NCBI RefSeq assembly: GCF_900089755.1
Contig: NZ_FLOC01000012.1
Location: forward strand, 62,001 to 126,000
Reading direction: 5' to 3'
DNA: 64,000 bases
Source: Marinomonas aquimarina
GTDB taxonomy: Bacteria; Pseudomonadota; Gammaproteobacteria; Pseudomonadales; Marinomonadaceae
A model generated the notes under the pieces. That model ran no database searches. It had not been told where the DNA came from and saw only the letters and a program-made list of their open reading frames with translations. A program made the translations under genes and the position numbers. Position 1 is the stretch's first letter. Each line of letters opens with the position of its first letter. Below are positions 59,725 to 64,000 of the stretch, in pieces.

Positions 59725-60363
59725 TTAGTTTATAAGGCTTTCTAAAGGTTCTTGACCTTGGAAAAGCTCGACAACTTTGATTTTGCTGGTGTCGTGCGTA
59801 ACGCAATAACAGATCGCCTCGGCAACGTCTGCTCGGGTAATGCTGGTGCCCGCGTTATGGAGGGGGCGTTCAGCGGTAAAACCGTGTCGTGGCGCTTCAT
59901 TGGTGAGTTTGCCGGGGCGTAGAATGGTGTAGGGCAAGCTGCTGAGGGTAAGGTACTCATCGACAATATGCTTGGCCACCAAATAAGGTTTTATCGCAGT
60001 ATTGTGCTCATCTGGGTCATCCGCACCAAAGGCGCTGAGCATAATAAAGTGGCTCACCGTCGGTTCTTCTTCAGCGTAATCGATGGCGCGTTTAGCCGCC
60101 CACAGATCGATCAACAGTGTTTTATCACAGCCTGTGCCGCTGCCTGAACCGGCGACAAACACCACCTTGTTGACACCTTCATAGGCCGCGCTAAAGTCTT
60201 CTTCCAAGTTGCCCTGAAAGACTTGTAATTGAGCGTGCGACAGCTCGCTTGCTCGTTGGCTATCACGAACGAAGGCGCGCACAGTATAGCCCTGACTGAG
60301 TAGTGTGCGGCACACTTTTTGTCCGATTTGACCGGTGGCGCCGATTACCAAAATAGTAGACAT
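59725..60363 (-). CDS. NAD(P)-binding protein, atypical SDR (NmrA/SDR_a5-like)
   Basis: A 212-residue Rossmann protein: MSTILVIGATGQIGQKVCRTLL (GATGxxG), VVFVAGSGSGTG, then HFIMLSAFGADDP and YTILRPGKLTNEAP. Similar proteins are annotated NAD-dependent epimerase/dehydratase; no substrate is known. It lacks a clear YxxxK. Alone on the minus strand. Confidence 0.85.
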   Translation of the reverse strand: MSTILVIGATGQIGQKVCRTLLSQGYTVRAFVRDSQRASELSHAQLQVFQGNLEEDFSAAYEGVNKVVFVAGSGSGTGCDKTLLIDLWAAKRAIDYAEEEPTVSHFIMLSAFGADDPDEHNTAIKPYLVAKHIVDEYLTLSSLPYTILRPGKLTNEAPRHGFTAERPLHNAGTSITRADVAEAICYCVTHDTSKIKVVELFQGQEPLESLIN

Positions 60364-60472
60364 GGTTATTGGCCTCTGTTGTAGAGTTTTCTAAATGGTA
60401 GCTAACAAGTAAGCAGTCAATGTGAACAAATAGATGCTTTCACAGTGTCTTGATAGTTGTTAGGAATTATCC

Positions 60473-60498
60473 AAAGGCGGTGCACGGCACCGCCTTTT
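60473..60498. terminator. Terminator downstream of dxs
   Basis: GGCGGTGC, loop ACG, GCACCGCC with AAA before and TTTT after; on the minus strand it lies 73 bp beyond the dxs stop. Confidence 0.7.
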
Positions 60499-60570
60499 AT
60501 ATCTCTGTAGAAAGCCATGGTTGTGGCGTGTGATTCTAGGTATTAGTGATACCTGAGATCGGGTTGAGGG

Positions 60571-62454
60571 TTATAAGCTCGCCAGCTTGGTTTCAATACT
60601 GGCTAAGATGCCTGCTTGATCAAGGCCTATGCGCTTCAGCATGGCACTGTGGCTGGCATGGTCTTCATAGCGGTCAGGCAAACCAAGGTGCAGTACGGGG
60701 GTGGCAATGCCTTGGCTTTGCAAGAATTCACTGACGGCTGAGCCAGCGCCGCCCATAATGGCATTCTCTTCAACCGTGACAAACAGTGTGGCCTCTTTGT
60801 GAGCCAGTAACGCTTGTTCATCAATCGGCTTCACAAAACGCATATCGATCAGTGTCGCATCCAAAGTTTTGGCAGCTAACAGAGCATCGTAAGTCGGACG
60901 GCCAAAGCCGCAAATGACGATGCCAGAAGTGCCTTGATGTAAGGTGCGGGATTGGCCAATCTCGATCGTGTCTAAGGTTGGCTCAATCGCCACACCACGA
61001 CCTGTGCCGCGAGGGTAACGTACCGCTGCAGGACCTTGGTAGGCATAACCGGTATGCAGCAATTTACGGCATTCGTCTTCATCAGAAGGTGCCATCACCA
61101 CCATTTTCGGAATGCAACGCAGGTAGCTTAAGTCGTAGGCGCCCGCATGGGTGGGACCATCCTCACCGACCAAACCGGCGCGATCAATGGCAAACAGCAC
61201 ATCAAGATCTTGCAGAGCCACATCGTGGATCAGCTGATCGTAGGCACGCTGTAGGAAGGTTGAGTAAATGGCGACAACTGGTTTTAAGCCGTCGCAAGCC
61301 ATCCCTGCGGCAAGCGTTACTGCATGCTGTTCTGCAATGGCCACATCGAAGTAGCGATCAGGGTAGCTGTCAGCAAATTCGATCAGATCTGAGCCTTCTT
61401 TCATCGCTGGTGTGATGGCAACGAGGCGAGAGTCTTGCTCCGCCGCATCGCAAACCCAACGACCAAAGATATTGCTGTATTTAGGCAGAGAAGGGGGTGC
61501 CACTTCCGTAATGGGTTTTGGGTCTGGCTCCACTTTATTAATCGCATGGTAGCCAATTGGGTCGCCTTCAGCGGGCTCAAAGCCTTTGCCTTTTTTCGTG
61601 ATGACGTGCAGGAACTGCGGGCCTTTGCGATCTTTTAGATTGCTCAGCGTTTGTGTCAGTAACTCAATATCGTGTCCATCAATGGGGCCGATGTAGTTAA
61701 AGCCTAACTCTTCAAAGATGGTACCGGGTGCGACCATGCCTTTCATGTGTTCTTCGGCTTTGCGTGCCAGTTCCAGTGCAGAGGGCAAGCCAGAGAAGAC
61801 CTTGCGGCCACCTTCACGAAGGTTCTCATAGGTTTTGCTGGCCCAAATGCGGGCCAAGGAACTAGACAAGGCGCCAGCAGGCTTGGAGATCGACATTTCG
61901 TTGTCGTTAAGGATCACCAACATATCGGCTTCCACATCACCGGCATGGTTGAGCGCTTCAAACGCCATGCCAGCGGACATGGCGCCATCGCCAATGATAG
62001 CAACCGCTTTGCGGTTGGTTTTTAGCTGGCGTGCAGCGAGGGCCATGCCCAAGGCGGCACCGATGGAGGTACTCGAGTGGCCCACACCAAAGGTGTCATA
62101 GTCACTTTCTTCACGTTTAGGAAAGCCTGAAATGCCGTTTTCTTGGCGAATGGTCAGCAACGCATCGCGGCGTCCCGTGAGGATTTTATGTGGGTAGGCT
62201 TGATGACCTACGTCCCAGACCAAACGATCTTCTGGTGTATTGAAGACATAATGCAGTGCCACGGTTAATTCAATAACGCCTAAACCGGCACCAAAGTGAC
62301 CACCCGTCTGGCCGACGCTGTAGAGCATGTAGGCGCGCAGCTCTCGCACCAAGGTGGAAAGCTCTTTTTTGCTCAACTTGCGAAGGTCGGCAGGACTGTC
62401 GATTTGGTCTAATAGGGGCGTCAACGGACGCGATGTTGGGATCGTTTCGAACAT
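60571..62454 (-). CDS. dxs: 1-deoxy-D-xylulose-5-phosphate synthase
   Basis: A 627-residue thiamine-diphosphate enzyme joining pyruvate and glyceraldehyde 3-phosphate, first step of the MEP pathway to isoprenoids, thiamine and pyridoxal. [24 protein letters not shown], the ThDP motif [18 protein letters not shown], and [16 protein letters not shown] are present. MFETIP at 62454 is preferred to a GTG 6 bp earlier. It follows ispA by 48 bp in the conserved xseB-ispA-dxs order. Confidence 0.97.
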   Translation of the reverse strand: MFETIPTSRPLTPLLDQIDSPADLRKLSKKELSTLVRELRAYMLYSVGQTGGHFGAGLGVIELTVALHYVFNTPEDRLVWDVGHQAYPHKILTGRRDALLTIRQENGISGFPKREESDYDTFGVGHSSTSIGAALGMALAARQLKTNRKAVAIIGDGAMSAGMAFEALNHAGDVEADMLVILNDNEMSISKPAGALSSSLARIWASKTYENLREGGRKVFSGLPSALELARKAEEHMKGMVAPGTIFEELGFNYIGPIDGHDIELLTQTLSNLKDRKGPQFLHVITKKGKGFEPAEGDPIGYHAINKVEPDPKPITEVAPPSLPKYSNIFGRWVCDAAEQDSRLVAITPAMKEGSDLIEFADSYPDRYFDVAIAEQHAVTLAAGMACDGLKPVVAIYSTFLQRAYDQLIHDVALQDLDVLFAIDRAGLVGEDGPTHAGAYDLSYLRCIPKMVVMAPSDEDECRKLLHTGYAYQGPAAVRYPRGTGRGVAIEPTLDTIEIGQSRTLHQGTSGIVICGFGRPTYDALLAAKTLDATLIDMRFVKPIDEQALLAHKEATLFVTVEENAIMGGAGSAVSEFLQSQGIATPVLHLGLPDRYEDHASHSAMLKRIGLDQAGILASIETKLASL

Positions 62455-62502
62455 GGGCACCGGCAGGTCACTTATTCTGTCTTAAAATAGCGAGGCATTA
62501 TA

Positions 62503-63384
62503 TCAGTGGTTGCGGGCAATAATATAGTTCGCTAGCTCTACTAATGGTGTCGCTTTTGGACCAAACGACATGACTTGCTCAATTGCTTCATCGTGAAGAC
62601 GTTGCGCTAAGGCTTGAGCGCCCTCGAGACCCAGTAACTTTGGATAGGTCGGTTTGTTAGCGTCGGCGTCGGCAAACTGTGTTTTGCCTAATGTCTGGGT
62701 GTCACTGGTGATGTCGATGATGTCGTCTTGCACTTGGAATGCTAAGCCGATGGCGGCGGCATATTGATCCAGTGCTTGCAGCTGTGTTGTGTCCGTTACG
62801 CCAACACTTTGTGCGCCCATTTTCACCGCGGCGCGAATGATGGCGCCGGTTTTATGGCGGTGCATCAACTCCAAGTCTTCCAGCGTAATGTCTTGATTAA
62901 CATTAGACAAATCAATCATTTGGCCTGTCACCATACCTAAACGGCCAGACGCTTGTTGTAATGTGTTAATCACCGCAAGTTGGTTTGTAGGCTGGTTCAG
63001 TTTTTCTTGGCAAAGCAATTCAAAGGCAAAGGTTTGCAAGGCATCGCCAGCGAGGATAGCTGTCGCTTCGTCAAATTGGATATGGCAGGTGGGCTTGCCA
63101 CGGCGCAAATCATCATCGTCCATGGCGGGTAAGTCATCATGCACTAATGAATAGGCGTGAACGGATTCCACTGCTGCGGCACAGGCATCGGTCAGTTCAT
63201 TCGGCTCGGCAAACAGCTGGGCGACCGCATAAGTCAACATGGGACGGACACGCTTACCACCATTAAATAGACTGTAACGCATGGCGTCTTGTAGGCCATT
63301 AGCTGGGGCGTAATCAGATAGGGTAAGGTCTAAGTAGCGGTTAACGCGTTCGCAAGCATACTGCGAAAATTGCTCAAGGTTCAC
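62503..63384 (-). CDS. ispA: Farnesyl diphosphate synthase (short-chain prenyltransferase)
   Basis: A 293-residue trans-prenyltransferase. First Asp-rich motif DDLPAMDDDDLRRGKPTCH (two-residue insertion typical of bacterial FPPS), second QVQDDIIDITSDTQTLGKT; FNGGKRVRPMLTYA at the start. Makes C15 from IPP and DMAPP. It overlaps xseB by 4 bp. Confidence 0.96.
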   Translation of the reverse strand: MNLEQFSQYACERVNRYLDLTLSDYAPANGLQDAMRYSLFNGGKRVRPMLTYAVAQLFAEPNELTDACAAAVESVHAYSLVHDDLPAMDDDDLRRGKPTCHIQFDEATAILAGDALQTFAFELLCQEKLNQPTNQLAVINTLQQASGRLGMVTGQMIDLSNVNQDITLEDLELMHRHKTGAIIRAAVKMGAQSVGVTDTTQLQALDQYAAAIGLAFQVQDDIIDITSDTQTLGKTQFADADANKPTYPKLLGLEGAQALAQRLHDEAIEQVMSFGPKATPLVELANYIIARNH

Positions 63385-63623
63385 TGTTCGGATTCCGGGT
63401 CAAAAGTTTCTAGGCGCTCGCCTTCATTGGTTTCAAGCAGGATTTGAACTTTTTGTTCTGCTTGCGTCAGTACTGATTGGCAATCTTGACTAAGTTTCAC
63501 GCCTTTCTCAAACGCTTTCAGCGCGTCTTCTAGAGATAATTGGTTGGACTCAAGTTGCGCAACGATGGTTTCAAGTTCAGACAAATTTTCTTCGAAATGG
63601 CGCACGCTAGTTTTACGAGACAT
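63381..63623 (-). CDS. xseB: Exodeoxyribonuclease VII small subunit
   Basis: An 80-residue XseB. FEENLSELETIVAQLESNQLSLEDALKAFEKGVKLSQDCQ is the whole-family pattern. It joins XseA (not here) to degrade single-stranded DNA to oligonucleotides. First gene of the xseB-ispA-dxs operon. Confidence 0.96.
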   Translation of the reverse strand: MSRKTSVRHFEENLSELETIVAQLESNQLSLEDALKAFEKGVKLSQDCQSVLTQAEQKVQILLETNEGERLETFDPESEQ

Positions 63624-63793
63624 AATGACTTCTCTTTTGGTAACCTACAATTTGTAACAGAATTCCCCATAATTCACGAGTGATGTCACTCTGGAGTTAC
63701 AAAATAGTAGCGGCAGAATAGGACGCGCCGCCACTATTTGTTTAAAATGGAAGAAATTGAGTCGCATTATAGCTTTATTCGTAGGAGACGTGT

Positions 63794-64000
63794 GTGGATA
63801 TCGCAACGTTATTGGGTCTGATAGGTTCGTTTGTCATCGTACTTATGGCCATTTTGTTGGGTGGTTCCGCGGGGATGTTCCTTGACCCTGCATCGGTATT
63901 GATCGTTTTGATCGGTTCGACTTTCGTTGTATTGATGCAGTATCCGCTTGGACAGTTTTTAGGTGCAGGGAAATGTGCCGCCAAAGCTTTTATGTTTAAA
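63794..64000 (+). CDS. pomA: Flagellar motor protein PomA (MotA-type), N-terminal fragment
   Basis: The first 69 codons before the right edge: MDIATLLGLIGSFVIVLMAI and onward to KCAAKAFMFK. Two membrane helices, the GSAGMFLDPASVLIVLIG pattern and the closing AAKAFMFK match the sodium-type stator subunit PomA. Start GTG with TAGGAG 6 bases upstream. Next to xseB divergently, as in Vibrio and Pseudomonas (known arrangement). Confidence 0.9.
   Translation, partial: MDIATLLGLIGSFVIVLMAILLGGSAGMFLDPASVLIVLIGSTFVVLMQYPLGQFLGAGKCAAKAFMFK

Overview
The window reads as a stretch of core chromosome from a marine-type gammaproteobacterium. Marinomonas or a close Oceanospirillales relative is my best guess. 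The basis is a mixture of Pseudomonas-like parts (a 1608-residue NAD-glutamate dehydrogenase, an AraC-type ArgR-like regulator with an Aot-like transporter, AstE), conserved gammaproteobacterial neighbourhoods (zapA-6S RNA-fau, prfB-lysS, xseB-ispA-dxs next to pomA) and moderate GC. The taxon is inference; no rRNA, tRNA, phage, insertion sequence or CRISPR array was seen.

Layout. 1-1.4 kb: start of a disulfide oxidoreductase gene (cut by the window edge), then a hexapeptide acyltransferase flanked by two inverted copies of a palindromic REP-like repeat. 1.4-4.5 kb: a LysR regulator divergent from the glutathione-dependent formaldehyde detoxification genes frmA-frmB, with a good LysR-type operator between them. 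4.5-14.4 kb: single-gene units (chemoreceptor, short-chain dehydrogenase, alpha/beta hydrolase, HlyU, MFS transporter, RNase J-like enzyme, argC, SbmA, NlpC/P60 lipoprotein). 14.5-25.2 kb: an arginine-linked block with argD/astC and gdhB on the minus strand, and the argR-like regulator and an amino-acid ABC transporter on the plus strand. The gdhB-argR gap contains a two-half-site sequence with the architecture I remember for Pseudomonas ArgR operators, and one half-site recurs upstream of astE at 28.8 kb. 25.2-31.2 kb: PII protein, an orphan, hemE, a Nudix/DUF2927 pair, astE, and a zinc-binding ZnuA with a 45-bp in-frame tandem repeat and a Zur-like box.

31.2-50.4 kb is one long plus-strand series: kdsD-kdsA-kdsC-kdsB (Kdo for LPS), then gspN-gspC-gspD, a TraF_2-family outer-membrane-type protein, pqiA-pqiB-pqiC (lipid transport), then gspE through gspM. 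The type II secretion locus is thus complete apart from the prepilin peptidase, but split by an envelope lipid-transport module. 50.4-55.7 kb: fau, 6S RNA, zapA (minus), prfB with its programmed +1 frameshift, lysS and hisC. 56-64 kb: an acetyl-CoA hydrolase/succinate CoA-transferase, a GGDEF-EAL protein, an NAD(P)-binding protein, dxs-ispA-xseB, and the start of pomA.

I do not see a clear undescribed defence or mobile system. The signals most worth a second look are the ArgR-like operator with its astE echo, the pqi/TraF_2 module inside the T2SS locus, the REP-like elements and the expandable histidine-rich ZnuA loop.
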